From: Parahoeflea olei
GTDB lineage: Bacteria; Pseudomonadota; Alphaproteobacteria; Rhizobiales; Rhizobiaceae
Direction of reading: 5' to 3'
DNA length: 64,000 bases
NCBI RefSeq assembly: GCF_001703635.1
Contig: NZ_LQZT01000006.1
Location: 57,330 to 121,329, forward strand
A model generated the notes under the pieces. That model ran no database searches. It was given only the letters and a program-made list of their open reading frames with translations, and was not told where the DNA came from. Positions 18,372 through 26,833 of the stretch are shown piece by piece; the stretch's first letter is position 1, and each line of letters starts with the position of its first letter. The translations under genes were made by a program, and so were the position numbers.

Positions 18372-19312
18372 TGCAGTTCCCTCCAGTCAAGAATCATTTT
18401 CAGGCAATCCGGATCGCCGAACGCGGTCCGGTAGGCTGCTTCCGCGTCACCGGGGCTTGCCGAGTGGGTGATCAGGCCGCGAAGCGACAGGCGGCCGCTG
18501 GCCAGAAGGTCCAGCACCGCGTGAATGTCGCCAGGCCTGAACTCGGCGGCGATGCGGATATGTGCCTCACGCATGAAGGCAGGAGTGAAACGGAAGCTCA
18601 TGGTCTCGGTGTAGAACCCGGCAAGGACGACCTCACCGCCGCGCGCCAGCACGGCAATGGCCTTGTCGAGGATTTCGGGGTCGCCACTGGCATCGAGCAC
18701 GCAGGCGAACTTGCGCGGCTCGGCGGCTTCGGGCGCGATCACCTGATAGCCCTCGGCACCCTGGCGGCGGGCGGGATTGATCTCCCACACCTCGGGCGCG
18801 GGATGGCCCATTGCGACGATCAGTCGCGCGGCCAGGCGGCCGACGATGCCGTGGCCGACGACCAGTTCCGGCACTGCCATGCCCGGCAGGGTGAGCGCGT
18901 GATAGGCGGTGGCGGCGAGCGACAGCAGCGTGCCTTCGCGGGCGAGATCGTCGGCGATCGGAATCACCCGCTCGGCAGCGGTCACGAGACGGGCCGCCGA
19001 GGCGCCGAACAGCGCTGCCGCATCGGTGTAGCCGCGGGCGCCGGGCACGAAGACCAGCCGGCCTTCGATATCGGGCGCGCAGGCCTTTCCGGCCGACACT
19101 ACCCGTCCGACCGACTCGTAGCCGGGCACAAGCGGGTATCCCATGCCCGGAAATGCGGGCATGCGGCCTTCGAACAGCAATTTCTCGGTTCCGGCGCTGA
19201 TGCCGCTCCAGATCGTTTCGACAACGACGTCACCATCGCCGGGAGCTGTGACATCAAGCTCCCGGAGACCGATCCGGTTTGGTTGTTCGAACACGACTGC
19301 GTTTGTTTGCAT
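18368..19312 (-). CDS. bchC: 3-hydroxyethyl bacteriochlorophyllide a dehydrogenase
   Basis: A zinc-free-looking medium-chain dehydrogenase of about 314 aa: YPLVPGYESVGRVVSAG, FVPGARGYTDAAALFGASAA, VGHGIVGRLAARLIVAMGHP (nucleotide fold). It oxidises the 3-hydroxyethyl group to acetyl late in bacteriochlorophyll a synthesis. Start MQTNAVVFEQPNRIGLREL at 19312 matches the family; longer in-frame starts at 19318 and 19357 would run into the PpsR-type sites upstream. It is the first bch gene after its own regulated promoter. Confidence 0.96.
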   Translation of the reverse strand: MQTNAVVFEQPNRIGLRELDVTAPGDGDVVVETIWSGISAGTEKLLFEGRMPAFPGMGYPLVPGYESVGRVVSAGKACAPDIEGRLVFVPGARGYTDAAALFGASAARLVTAAERVIPIADDLAREGTLLSLAATAYHALTLPGMAVPELVVGHGIVGRLAARLIVAMGHPAPEVWEINPARRQGAEGYQVIAPEAAEPRKFACVLDASGDPEILDKAIAVLARGGEVVLAGFYTETMSFRFTPAFMREAHIRIAAEFRPGDIHAVLDLLASGRLSLRGLITHSASPGDAEAAYRTAFGDPDCLKMILDWRELQ

Positions 19313-19356
19313 AATCATTGATCCAGTCTGACTCAGACGAGATGCTGCCTCCGTCA

Positions 19357-19400
19357 TGTAATATTGATTTTACGGCCTTACATGTCAACTTGTATTTACA
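19357..19400 (-). promoter_or_regulatory. Paired PpsR/CrtJ-type operators at the bchC promoter
   Basis: TGT-N12-ACA at 19383-19400 and TGT-N12-ACG at 19357-19374, exactly 8 bp apart, the arrangement known for PpsR/CrtJ tetramer binding. On the minus strand TTGACA within the first site and AATATT 17 bp further, within the second, form a promoter directed at bchC (start 19312). This gives the superoperon an internal oxygen/redox/light-controlled promoter. Confidence 0.88.
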
Positions 19401-19416
19401 CTCGTCCTTGGGAATC

Positions 19417-20580
19417 TCAGGGGCGAGCAATCACCAGCGTGGCCATCAGCGCCGACCGGCAGGGGCGAATTTCGAAGCTTGAAAAACCCGCCGCCCGGGC
19501 GAGCGAGACGATCTCGGACGGGGTGCGGCAGCGGCCCGATCCCATGGCCAGGACGTAGACGCCGAAATAGGCCGTCGATAGCCGCTGACCGCGCGAATCC
19601 GCGCCTGCCATGGGTTCCGCGACCACCAGAACCTGTCCCGGCTCCATGGCTGCGCGCACATTCCTGAGCAGCCTGAGCACCACGGAATCCTCGTGGTCGA
19701 ACAGCACCCGCACCAAAGTGACGCAGTCATTGCCGCGCGGCAGCGGGTCGTCAAGGAAGCTGCCGCCATGGCAGCGCGGGCAGCGCGTGAGCGGCCCCTC
19801 TGCGAATCTTTGTCGCGCCCGCTCGGCCACCGGCGGCAGGTCGAACAGCGAGACCGCCAGCGACGGATGACGCGCGGCCACGGCCGAGATGAAGGCCCCC
19901 TCGCCGCCGCCCACATCGAGCAGATGGCGGTGGCGGCCGAAATCATAGGCGTCGAGGATTTCGTCCGACAGCATCGACTGGCTGTGCGACATCAGCGTCG
20001 AATAGGTCGCCGCGGCGCCGGGATCGACCGAAGTTTCGCGCCCGGAGCCGGCATAGGCCCACAAGCGGTGCAGTTCGGTCTCCGGATTGGCGCCCTTGAA
20101 CAGCGTCACGGGGTCGCTCAGATCGCGATACATCAGCGCGTGGTGGCGAATCATGGCGCGGATGCCGCGATCGCTCTGCACCACCGCGCCCTGGTCGGCG
20201 AGGGTGACGAAATCGTCGCGGCCGACGATCACCAGCCGGATCGCCTGGGCCGCCTGCAACAGCCGCCTCAGCCGGTCTTCGGAGAGCCCCGTCGGGCGCA
20301 CGAGATCGGCGACCGCGACCGGCCCGGGTTCCAGCGCCTGGAGCAGGCCGGTCTCGACGGTGGCGAACAGGATCTGGCTCTGGACGAAGCCGGTGACGAG
20401 GGAGAACAGGTCGGCTTCCTGCGCCTTCGAATAGCTGCGTGAAAACGGGAGCCGCTGCACGAATCGGCGAAACTCCGGACGCGCGACCTGGCGGGCGCGC
20501 CAGGCCTGCAATCGTGAGCGCCAGTCGGGACCCGGTTTCACCGGCATGCGCGAACCGGACGCTGACACTTCCGCGACCAT
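19417..20580 (-). CDS. crtF: Demethylspheroidene O-methyltransferase
   Basis: A 387-aa SAM-dependent methyltransferase. An N-terminal dimerisation region is followed by the SAM motif HLLDVGGGEGAFISAVAARH (about residues 219-238) and GGSFLDDPLPRGNDCVTLVR. It methylates the 1-hydroxy group of acyclic carotenoids. Two extra cysteines (RCPRCHGGSF) replace the usual short loop before GGSF; their significance is unclear. It follows crtE by 4 bp. Confidence 0.94.
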   Translation of the reverse strand: MVAEVSASGSRMPVKPGPDWRSRLQAWRARQVARPEFRRFVQRLPFSRSYSKAQEADLFSLVTGFVQSQILFATVETGLLQALEPGPVAVADLVRPTGLSEDRLRRLLQAAQAIRLVIVGRDDFVTLADQGAVVQSDRGIRAMIRHHALMYRDLSDPVTLFKGANPETELHRLWAYAGSGRETSVDPGAAATYSTLMSHSQSMLSDEILDAYDFGRHRHLLDVGGGEGAFISAVAARHPSLAVSLFDLPPVAERARQRFAEGPLTRCPRCHGGSFLDDPLPRGNDCVTLVRVLFDHEDSVVLRLLRNVRAAMEPGQVLVVAEPMAGADSRGQRLSTAYFGVYVLAMGSGRCRTPSEIVSLARAAGFSSFEIRPCRSALMATLVIARP

Positions 20581-20584
20581 GGGA

Positions 20585-21454
20585 TCAGGCCGCCACCGTG
20601 GCCAGGTTCTTCGGCACCAGGCGCTTGGCTTCGCCGAGGATCAGCTGCTTGAGCATGTCCGAGCCGTGGCAATCGGGAATCGAGGCGGCGGCTTCGCCGA
20701 CCAGATCCTGCAGCCGCTGGATCGCGCCGCCGAGACCCAGTTCCCGCACCGCATTGGGGCGGTCGTGGGCCGCGTCCTGGCCGCAGGGCTTGCCGATCTC
20801 GTCGGGGTCTGCGGCACAATCACGCAGGTCGTCGGCGACCTGGAACGCGTCGCCCAGCGCCTCGCCGAGCCGGTACCAGTTCTGCGGATCGACGCCGGCG
20901 GCAATCGCGCCGGCGGTGGTGGCGCCGATGAACAGCGACGAGGTCTTGGCGCGGTGATAGACCTTGAGGTCGATCTTGTCCTCGGCCTCCCAGGCCTGCC
21001 CGGCGATGATGCCGTGCGGCATGCCGACGGCGCGCGAGATCACCCCGATCAGCGGCCCGATGCGATCGGGCGTGGCGAGGCATTCGCGGGCGATGGTCTC
21101 GAAGGCGAGCACGATCAGCGCGTCACCCGCCAGAACGGCGGTGGTTTCGCCGAAAGCGGTGTGCAAACTGGGCTTTCCGCGGCGGATATCGGCATTGTCG
21201 AAGCAGGGCAGATCGTCATGCACCAGCGAGGCGCAATGCAGCAGTTCGATTGCGGTGGCGGCGGCGTCCGAGGCGCTCGGGGCATTGTCGCCGGCCGCAA
21301 GCGCCACCGCCAGGCACAGCCGCGGACGGATGCGCGCGCCACCGGGGAAGACCGCATATTTGAGCGCCTCGCACATGATCGACGGATTGCCGCCGGCGGT
21401 CGCATATGTCACGGCACGCTCCAGATTCCGTTCAATGCGTTTTTGCAGATCCAT
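20585..21454 (-). CDS. crtE: Geranylgeranyl diphosphate synthase
   Basis: A 289-aa trans-prenyltransferase. First Asp-rich motif HDDLPCFDNADIRRGK (about residues 79-94), second motif FQVADDLRD (about residues 200-208), GGxRxRP-type motif GGARIRPRL. It makes C20-PP for carotenoids and possibly the bacteriochlorophyll tail. It is the first gene of the minus-strand superoperon running to pufC and has a PpsR-type promoter region upstream. Confidence 0.96.
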   Translation of the reverse strand: MDLQKRIERNLERAVTYATAGGNPSIMCEALKYAVFPGGARIRPRLCLAVALAAGDNAPSASDAAATAIELLHCASLVHDDLPCFDNADIRRGKPSLHTAFGETTAVLAGDALIVLAFETIARECLATPDRIGPLIGVISRAVGMPHGIIAGQAWEAEDKIDLKVYHRAKTSSLFIGATTAGAIAAGVDPQNWYRLGEALGDAFQVADDLRDCAADPDEIGKPCGQDAAHDRPNAVRELGLGGAIQRLQDLVGEAAASIPDCHGSDMLKQLILGEAKRLVPKNLATVAA

Positions 21455-21455
21455 C

Positions 21456-21528
21456 TGTCATGTCCCTCCGACATCTTCACTGTCTGTCACTTTAAAATGA
21501 CAGCCATATGTGTCAAGTTATCCTGACA
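21456..21528. promoter_or_regulatory. Three TGT-N12-ACA palindromes in the crtE/crtD divergent promoter
   Basis: Perfect PpsR/CrtJ-type sites at 21485-21502 and 21511-21528, 8 bp apart, serve as the classic pair between divergent crtE (-) and crtD (+). A third perfect match at 21456-21473 overlaps the crtE ribosome-binding region, one base from its ATG. The pair is very likely functional; the third could block crtE specifically or be fortuitous. Confidence 0.88.
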
Positions 21529-21585
21529 TAGTTGGATGGTTTGTCAACGCCGTTACCGGCTGTTGCAGAGCAAGGAAATGAGTCG

Positions 21586-23130
21586 ATGAAGCTGGCCAGG
21601 AATGTGGTCGTGGTGGGCGCCGGTGCCGGCGGTCTGGCCGCGGCAATTGCAGCCGCAGCCTCGGGTTTCGACGTCACCGTGATCGAACGCGGCGACACCC
21701 CGGGCGGCAAGATGCGTCAATTGGATGTGGGTGGGCGGCTGATCGACGCAGGCCCCACCGTACTGACGATGCGCTGGGTGTTCGAGCGGCTGTTCAGGAT
21801 GGCGGGCGCCGATCTCGCGGCGAGCGTGCCGCTCAGGCGCGCCGGAGTGATTGCCCGGCACGGCTGGCGCGACGGCTCGCGCCTCGACCTGTTTCCGGAC
21901 ATCGAGGAGAGCGTCCGCGCCATCGCCGATTTCTCCGATCGGGCGAATGCGGACGGCTACCGCCGCTTTGCCGCCGACAGCGCGGCGATCTTCTCCACGC
22001 TTCGGCCGACCTATATCGACGCCCAGCGGCCCAATCCGTTGACGCTGATGCGGCGGATCGGGTTCACCCGGGTCTCCGAGCAGATGGCGCTGAGGCCGCT
22101 GTCGCTCCTGTGGCCGGTGCTGGGCGAATATTTCACCGACCCGCGCCTGCGGCAATTGTTCGCGCGCTATGCGACCTACAGCGGTTCCTCGCCGTTCCTG
22201 GCGCCGGCCACGCTGATGCTGATCGCCCATGTCGAGCAGGAAGGGGTCTGGGTGCCCGAGGGCGGCATGCACGGCGTGGCGCGGGCGATGGAAGCCCTCG
22301 CCGTCGAGCTTGGCGTGACGTTCCGCTACAACACCCAGGTCGCCTCGATCGACTCGCTGACCTCCGGGGTCACCGGCCTCACGCTCGCCACCGGCGAACG
22401 CGTGCCTGCCGACCGGATCGTCTACAATGGCGACATTTCCGCGCTTGCCGCCCTTACCGGCGGCGTCGACCGCTCGGGCGTGAGGCCGGTGGCACGGCGC
22501 AAGCGCTCGCTCTCCGCCCTCACCTTCGCGGTCAACGCGCGCACATCGGGCTTTCCGCTCAGCTACCACAGCGTGTTCTTTGCCAACGACTACTCGGCAG
22601 AGTTCGACATGCTGATGCAATCGCGCGAAATGCCTGCCGTTCCCACAACCTACATCTGCGCCCAGGACCGCGACGCCGAGGGCAACCTGCCCGCAGGGGT
22701 TGACCGGGAGCGGATGCTGTTCATCCTGAACGCGCCGGCCGACGGCGACATCAAGTCCTTTTCGAGCAAGGAGACTGGCCAATGCCTCACTCAAGCGCTG
22801 ACCCATCTTTCGGCCTGCGGCCTGACGGTCGACGAGTCGGAGATGGACGTCACACCGACGTCGCCGGACCGGTTTCACCGGCTGTTCCCGGCGACCGGCG
22901 GAGCGCTGTACGGTCCGCTGTCGCACGGGTTCCGGGGCGCGTTCCGGCGTCCGGGGTCGCGGACACGGATTCCGGGGCTCTACCTGGCGGGGGGCAGCGC
23001 GCATCCGGGTCCGGGAGTGCCGATGTCGACGCTTTCCGGGATGCTGGCGGCGGAGAGCCTGGCCGAGGACCACGCTTCGACGCACCAGTCCCGCCCGGCG
23101 GCTATCTCTGGTGGTATGTCGATGGCCTGA
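21586..23130 (+). CDS. crtD: Hydroxyneurosporene/methoxyneurosporene 3,4-desaturase
   Basis: A 514-aa FAD-dependent carotenoid desaturase. The dinucleotide-binding motif VVVVGAGAGGLAAAIAAAAS is at the N-terminus and the C-terminal FAD motif is IPGLYLAGGSAHPGPGVPMS. It adds the 3,4 double bond in the spheroidene/spirilloxanthin path. ATG 21586 follows AAGGAAATGAG; an in-frame ATG at 21532 lies too close to the operators. The last codons overlap sequence that in another frame encodes the conserved N-terminus of CrtC. Confidence 0.95.
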   Translation: MKLARNVVVVGAGAGGLAAAIAAAASGFDVTVIERGDTPGGKMRQLDVGGRLIDAGPTVLTMRWVFERLFRMAGADLAASVPLRRAGVIARHGWRDGSRLDLFPDIEESVRAIADFSDRANADGYRRFAADSAAIFSTLRPTYIDAQRPNPLTLMRRIGFTRVSEQMALRPLSLLWPVLGEYFTDPRLRQLFARYATYSGSSPFLAPATLMLIAHVEQEGVWVPEGGMHGVARAMEALAVELGVTFRYNTQVASIDSLTSGVTGLTLATGERVPADRIVYNGDISALAALTGGVDRSGVRPVARRKRSLSALTFAVNARTSGFPLSYHSVFFANDYSAEFDMLMQSREMPAVPTTYICAQDRDAEGNLPAGVDRERMLFILNAPADGDIKSFSSKETGQCLTQALTHLSACGLTVDESEMDVTPTSPDRFHRLFPATGGALYGPLSHGFRGAFRRPGSRTRIPGLYLAGGSAHPGPGVPMSTLSGMLAAESLAEDHASTHQSRPAAISGGMSMA

Positions 23131-23156
23131 GCGACTGCGACCGCTTCGGCCTGTCG

Positions 23157-24008
23157 GTGATCTCCTTCGTCGGCTCGGTGTTCTCGCCCTATTACCACTG
23201 GGCCGGACGGCGCGAGCCGGACGACCATGTGTGCATCAATGTCGCACTTTATGCACCGGGCGGCCATCGCTGGACCATGACCGAGCGCGGCCGCAAGGAC
23301 CTCAAGCGCGACGCGCTCAGCTTCACCGTCGGGCCGAGCCAGCTGCGCCGCGAGGGCGACGACATCGTCATCGATTTCGACGAGATCTCGGTGCCACGCC
23401 CGCCGTCGCAATGGCTGCCGAAGCGGATCAAGGGCTCGATCCGCTTCACCGCCGATTCGGTGACCTCGCAGGTGTTCGACATCGACGGCAACGGCCGCCA
23501 CCGCTGGTGGCCGATTTCGCCGACGGGACGGATCCGCGTCGATTTCGAGAGCGGCGGCGAGGACTGGGCCGGCCACGGCTACATGGATTCCAACTGGGGC
23601 ACGGAGCCACTGGAAAAGGGCTTCGCGCAGTGGGACTGGGCGCGCGGACGCCTGCCCGGCGGCGATGCGGTGATCGTCTACGACACGGTGCGCACCGATG
23701 GCAGCCTCGGCGCCTTCGCCCTGCGCATTCGTCCGGACGGGGAGATCGAGCAGATCTCGATGCCGGCCAGGACACGGCTCGCCAACGGCTTCTGGGGCGT
23801 GCCGCGCGCCGGCCATCACGACCACGGCGCCCGGCCGGTGCTCAGGCAGACGCTCGAGGACGGGCCGTTCTACACCCGCTCGGTGGTCCGCACCCGGCTT
23901 CTGAGCGAGAACATCGACATGATGTATGAAAGCCTGTCGGGCACCCGCTTCGCCTCGCCGATCGTCAAGGCGATGCTGCCGTTCCGGATGCCGCGACGGG
24001 CCGGCTGA
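23157..24008 (+). CDS. crtC: Carotenoid 1,2-hydratase (hydroxyneurosporene synthase); start uncertain
   Basis: CrtC hydrates the 1,2 double bond of neurosporene or lycopene. Family stretches are present: SVISFVGSVFSPYYHWAG, DHVCINVALYAPGGHRWTMT, HRWWPISPTGRIRVDFESGG and GHGYMDSNWGTEPLEKGF. GTG 23157 gives 283 aa, close to the 281-aa Rhodobacter proteins. However, the same frame encodes the also conserved PPGGYLWWYVDGLSD just upstream (about 23091-23135), and no ATG, GTG or TTG occurs in frame between 22785 and 23157; the next is ATG 22782 deep inside crtD (408 aa). The true N-terminus is unresolved. The stop abuts the convergent small gene with no gap. Confidence 0.88.
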   Translation: MISFVGSVFSPYYHWAGRREPDDHVCINVALYAPGGHRWTMTERGRKDLKRDALSFTVGPSQLRREGDDIVIDFDEISVPRPPSQWLPKRIKGSIRFTADSVTSQVFDIDGNGRHRWWPISPTGRIRVDFESGGEDWAGHGYMDSNWGTEPLEKGFAQWDWARGRLPGGDAVIVYDTVRTDGSLGAFALRIRPDGEIEQISMPARTRLANGFWGVPRAGHHDHGARPVLRQTLEDGPFYTRSVVRTRLLSENIDMMYESLSGTRFASPIVKAMLPFRMPRRAG

Positions 24009-24203
24009 TCACTCGGTGGCATCGCCGGGTCCGGTGCGGGCCTCGGCGCGCGCGGCGCGCTCTGCCGCTTCCTGGGCTTCACGGGCCTCCCGGGCGTGGA
24101 CATCGCGCCGGAGCGTGCGCATCTGCCAGATGATGAAGATCACGAAGCCGCCGAAGCTGAGCCCGATCTCGATCAGGCCGGCATAGTTGGAAAGGTCAGG
24201 CAT
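24009..24203 (-). CDS. Small single-span membrane protein downstream of crtB
   Basis: A 64-aa protein: one membrane helix (about residues 8-27, GLIEIGLSFGGFVIFIIWQM) and a charged, Ala/Glu/Arg-rich coiled-coil-like tail. ATG 24203 overlaps the crtB stop by 8 bp, so it is the last cistron of bchIDO-crtIB. Small unnamed genes occur here in related clusters; no function is known to me. Its stop directly abuts the crtC stop on the other strand. Confidence 0.75.
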   Translation of the reverse strand: MPDLSNYAGLIEIGLSFGGFVIFIIWQMRTLRRDVHAREAREAQEAAERAARAEARTGPGDATE

Positions 24204-25266
24204 TGGCCTGAGCCGCCTCGGCCGCAAGCTCGGCGATCTCGGCCTCGCGCCGGCGGATTTCCGACAGGGCCATGATCTCGATCATCCGCCCGGCCTTGGC
24301 GTCGAAGCCCTGCGGCACGCTGGTGCGCCCGGCGGCCGCCGCCTCGACCAGGAAGCGGACCTGCGGATGCGCGGGCTCGGTGGAGACCGGCTGGAACAGG
24401 AACGGCGTGGCGGCGGCGCGGGCGATCAGCTCGAGCTTGCGCCGGGTCGAGGTATGGGCGCGGCGGGTGACGCTGTCATGGCCGGCGAGTTCGATCTCGC
24501 GGCCGATCTCGCGATAGATCAGCGCGGCGCTGCGGATCGCGGTGCGGCAACTGAGAGGCAGACCGGCGATGCCGGTCATGGCGCGGGCATAGAGCACATG
24601 CGCCGAATCCAGCAGCCGCTCGGTGGTCGCGCGCATCGCCGGACAGGGGCGCGGATCGGCCAGGAACGCCTGCGGGTCGATGCCGGCCTCATCGAGCCAG
24701 TCGAGCGGCAGATAGATGCGGCCACGCTGCGCGTCCTCGCCGACATCGCGGGCGATGTTGGTGAGCTGCATGGCGAGCCCGAGATCGGCGGCGCGCGCCA
24801 GCACCGCGCGGTCGCACACGCCCATGATCAGCGTCATCATCACGCCCACGGTGGAGGCGACCCGCGCCGCATAGGCGCAGAGCTCGTCGCAGTCGCGATA
24901 GGTGCGGTTCTCCACGTCCCACTCGAAGCCCTCGATCAGGGCCGCGGGCAAGGCGCGCGGGATCGCGTAATGCTCGACCACGGCCCCGAAGGCACGGTCG
25001 GCGGGATGATCCTGCGGCGCTTTCCTGTAGATGGCGTCGAGCCGGGCGTGGATCTCGGCCAGCCCCTCGGCCGCATCGGCGCTTTCATCGACCAGATCGT
25101 CGGCAACCCGGCAGAAGGCGTAAAGCGCCCGCGCCGCCGCCCGCGACGAGCCCGGCAGCAGCATCGAGGCGGCGAGGAAGGATTTCGATCCGGCGCGGAT
25201 CGCCTCCTCGCACTCCCGGCGCAGGCCCGGGTCGAGAACGAAATTATCGGGCGAAGGTACTTGCAT
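24196..25266 (-). CDS. crtB: Phytoene synthase
   Basis: A 356-aa squalene/phytoene synthase. Asp-rich motifs YAFCRVADDLVDESAD (about residues 45-60) and QLTNIARDVGEDAQRGRIYL (about residues 164-183). It joins two GGPP to phytoene. The start MQVPSPDNF at 25266 overlaps the crtI end by 23 bp; the longer frame to 25347 lies inside crtI. Confidence 0.96.
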   Translation of the reverse strand: MQVPSPDNFVLDPGLRRECEEAIRAGSKSFLAASMLLPGSSRAAARALYAFCRVADDLVDESADAAEGLAEIHARLDAIYRKAPQDHPADRAFGAVVEHYAIPRALPAALIEGFEWDVENRTYRDCDELCAYAARVASTVGVMMTLIMGVCDRAVLARAADLGLAMQLTNIARDVGEDAQRGRIYLPLDWLDEAGIDPQAFLADPRPCPAMRATTERLLDSAHVLYARAMTGIAGLPLSCRTAIRSAALIYREIGREIELAGHDSVTRRAHTSTRRKLELIARAAATPFLFQPVSTEPAHPQVRFLVEAAAAGRTSVPQGFDAKAGRMIEIMALSEIRRREAEIAELAAEAAQANA

Positions 25267-26779
25267 GGGGCACGACCTTGTCGAGGATCTTGGCGGAGGA
25301 GACGACGCCGGGGAGTCCCGCGCCAGGATGGGTGCCCGCCCCGACAATGTAAAGATTGTCGAGTTCCTCGCTCTTGTTGTGCGGCCGGAACCAGGCCAGC
25401 TGCAAAATCGTCGGCTCCATGCCGAAGGCCGCGCCCTTGACCGACAGAAGCTTCGAGTGGAAATGCTCCGGCGTGATCACGCGCGAGGTGACGAGGTGAT
25501 CGCCGAGGCCCGGCAACAGCGAGGATTCGAGATAGGCCTGGATCTTCTGGCGGTAGGGTTCGGCACCCGTCTCCCAGTCGATCTTGCCGTCGAGATTGGG
25601 CACCGGCGAGAGCACATAGAAGGTGTCGCAGCCCTTGGGCGCGACCGAGGTGTCGGTCGCCGTCGGCCGGTAGAGATAGAGGCTGAAATCGTCGGCCAGG
25701 ATCTTGGCGTCGAAGATGTCGTGCAGCAGCCCGCCGTAGCGTTTGCCCAGAAGCACGGTGTGGTGCTCGACATCCTCGTAGCGGCAGTCGGTGCCAAAAT
25801 ACCACACGAACAGGCTCATCGAATATTTGGCATTGTTGACCTTCGCGTCGGTCCAGCGCTTGCGCGGCAGGTTGCGCAACAGCTTGGTGTAGGTCCAGCC
25901 GGTGTCGGCATTGGAGACGACGATATCGGCGCTGAGAACCTCACCACTGACCAGCCGCACCCCGGTGGCGCGGCGGCCCTCGACGGTGATCTCGTCGACT
26001 TCGGCGCCGGTGCGGATGGTGCCGCCCTGCCCGGCGATCAGCCCCGTCATGCCCCTGACCAGCGCATGGGTGCCGCCCATGGCGTAATGCACCCCGTATT
26101 CGCGTTCGAGATAGGAAATCAGGCTCAGCACGCCCGACGAGCGCATCGGGTTGCCGCCGATGAACAGCGGATGGAAGCTCAGGGCCTGGCGGAGCTTTTC
26201 GTTGCGGATATATTTGGACACGAGCTTGTAGATCGAGCGTTCCGCGCGCCGCATCACCAGCGCCGGCATCGCGCCGGCCATCGCCCCGAGCGAGAGATAG
26301 ACCCGGTCGATCATGCCCAGGAAGCCGGTCTTGAAGCAGCGCTTGCTTTCGTCGAGATAGCGCCGGTAGCCGCCGATATCACCGGGCGACAGCTTTGCGA
26401 CTTCGGCCTCCATGAAGGCCTCGTCGCCATTGACGCGGAACTCGGTGCCGTCGTCGAAGCGCACCGTGTAGAACGGATCGAGCGGCACCAGCGTGACGTC
26501 GTCGGAGACCTTGCGGCCGCACAGCGCCCAGAGTTCCTCGAAGATGAAGGGTGCCGTGACGATGGTCGGGCCGGCGTCGAACACATAGCCGTCCTGGCGG
26601 AACTGCGCGGCGCGGCCGCCGGGCGCATCGAATTTCTCGACGATGGTGACGCGGTAGCCGCGCGCGCCCAGGCGGATGGCGGCGGCAAGACCGCCGAAGC
26701 CCGCGCCGATGACGATGGCGTGAGGCCGGGCATCAAGCGCATTCCCCCCGGCAAGCAGCGGATCGTGGGCGGTCATCAT
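25244..26779 (-). CDS. crtI: Phytoene desaturase
   Basis: A 511-aa FAD enzyme with the N-terminal motif AIVIGAGFGGLAAAIRLGAR and C-terminal NLYIVGAGTHPGAGLPGVVS. It introduces the double bonds turning phytoene into neurosporene or lycopene. It lies between bchO and crtB on the same strand, with 54 bp to bchO and no visible promoter motif, so it is probably cotranscribed from bchI. A second Met one codon in is an equal start candidate. Confidence 0.97.
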   Translation of the reverse strand: MMTAHDPLLAGGNALDARPHAIVIGAGFGGLAAAIRLGARGYRVTIVEKFDAPGGRAAQFRQDGYVFDAGPTIVTAPFIFEELWALCGRKVSDDVTLVPLDPFYTVRFDDGTEFRVNGDEAFMEAEVAKLSPGDIGGYRRYLDESKRCFKTGFLGMIDRVYLSLGAMAGAMPALVMRRAERSIYKLVSKYIRNEKLRQALSFHPLFIGGNPMRSSGVLSLISYLEREYGVHYAMGGTHALVRGMTGLIAGQGGTIRTGAEVDEITVEGRRATGVRLVSGEVLSADIVVSNADTGWTYTKLLRNLPRKRWTDAKVNNAKYSMSLFVWYFGTDCRYEDVEHHTVLLGKRYGGLLHDIFDAKILADDFSLYLYRPTATDTSVAPKGCDTFYVLSPVPNLDGKIDWETGAEPYRQKIQAYLESSLLPGLGDHLVTSRVITPEHFHSKLLSVKGAAFGMEPTILQLAWFRPHNKSEELDNLYIVGAGTHPGAGLPGVVSSAKILDKVVPHASTFAR

Positions 26780-26833
26780 GAGTGTACTCCGGTTGTGGTC
26801 TTCAATTCTGGCCGTGGCCCGCCGCGTCCCATC

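Noticed and set aside
18368..19357. Longer bchC starting at 19357
   Set aside because: It would place the start codon in the PpsR-type operator pair; the family N-terminus (MQTNAVVFE) begins at 19312.
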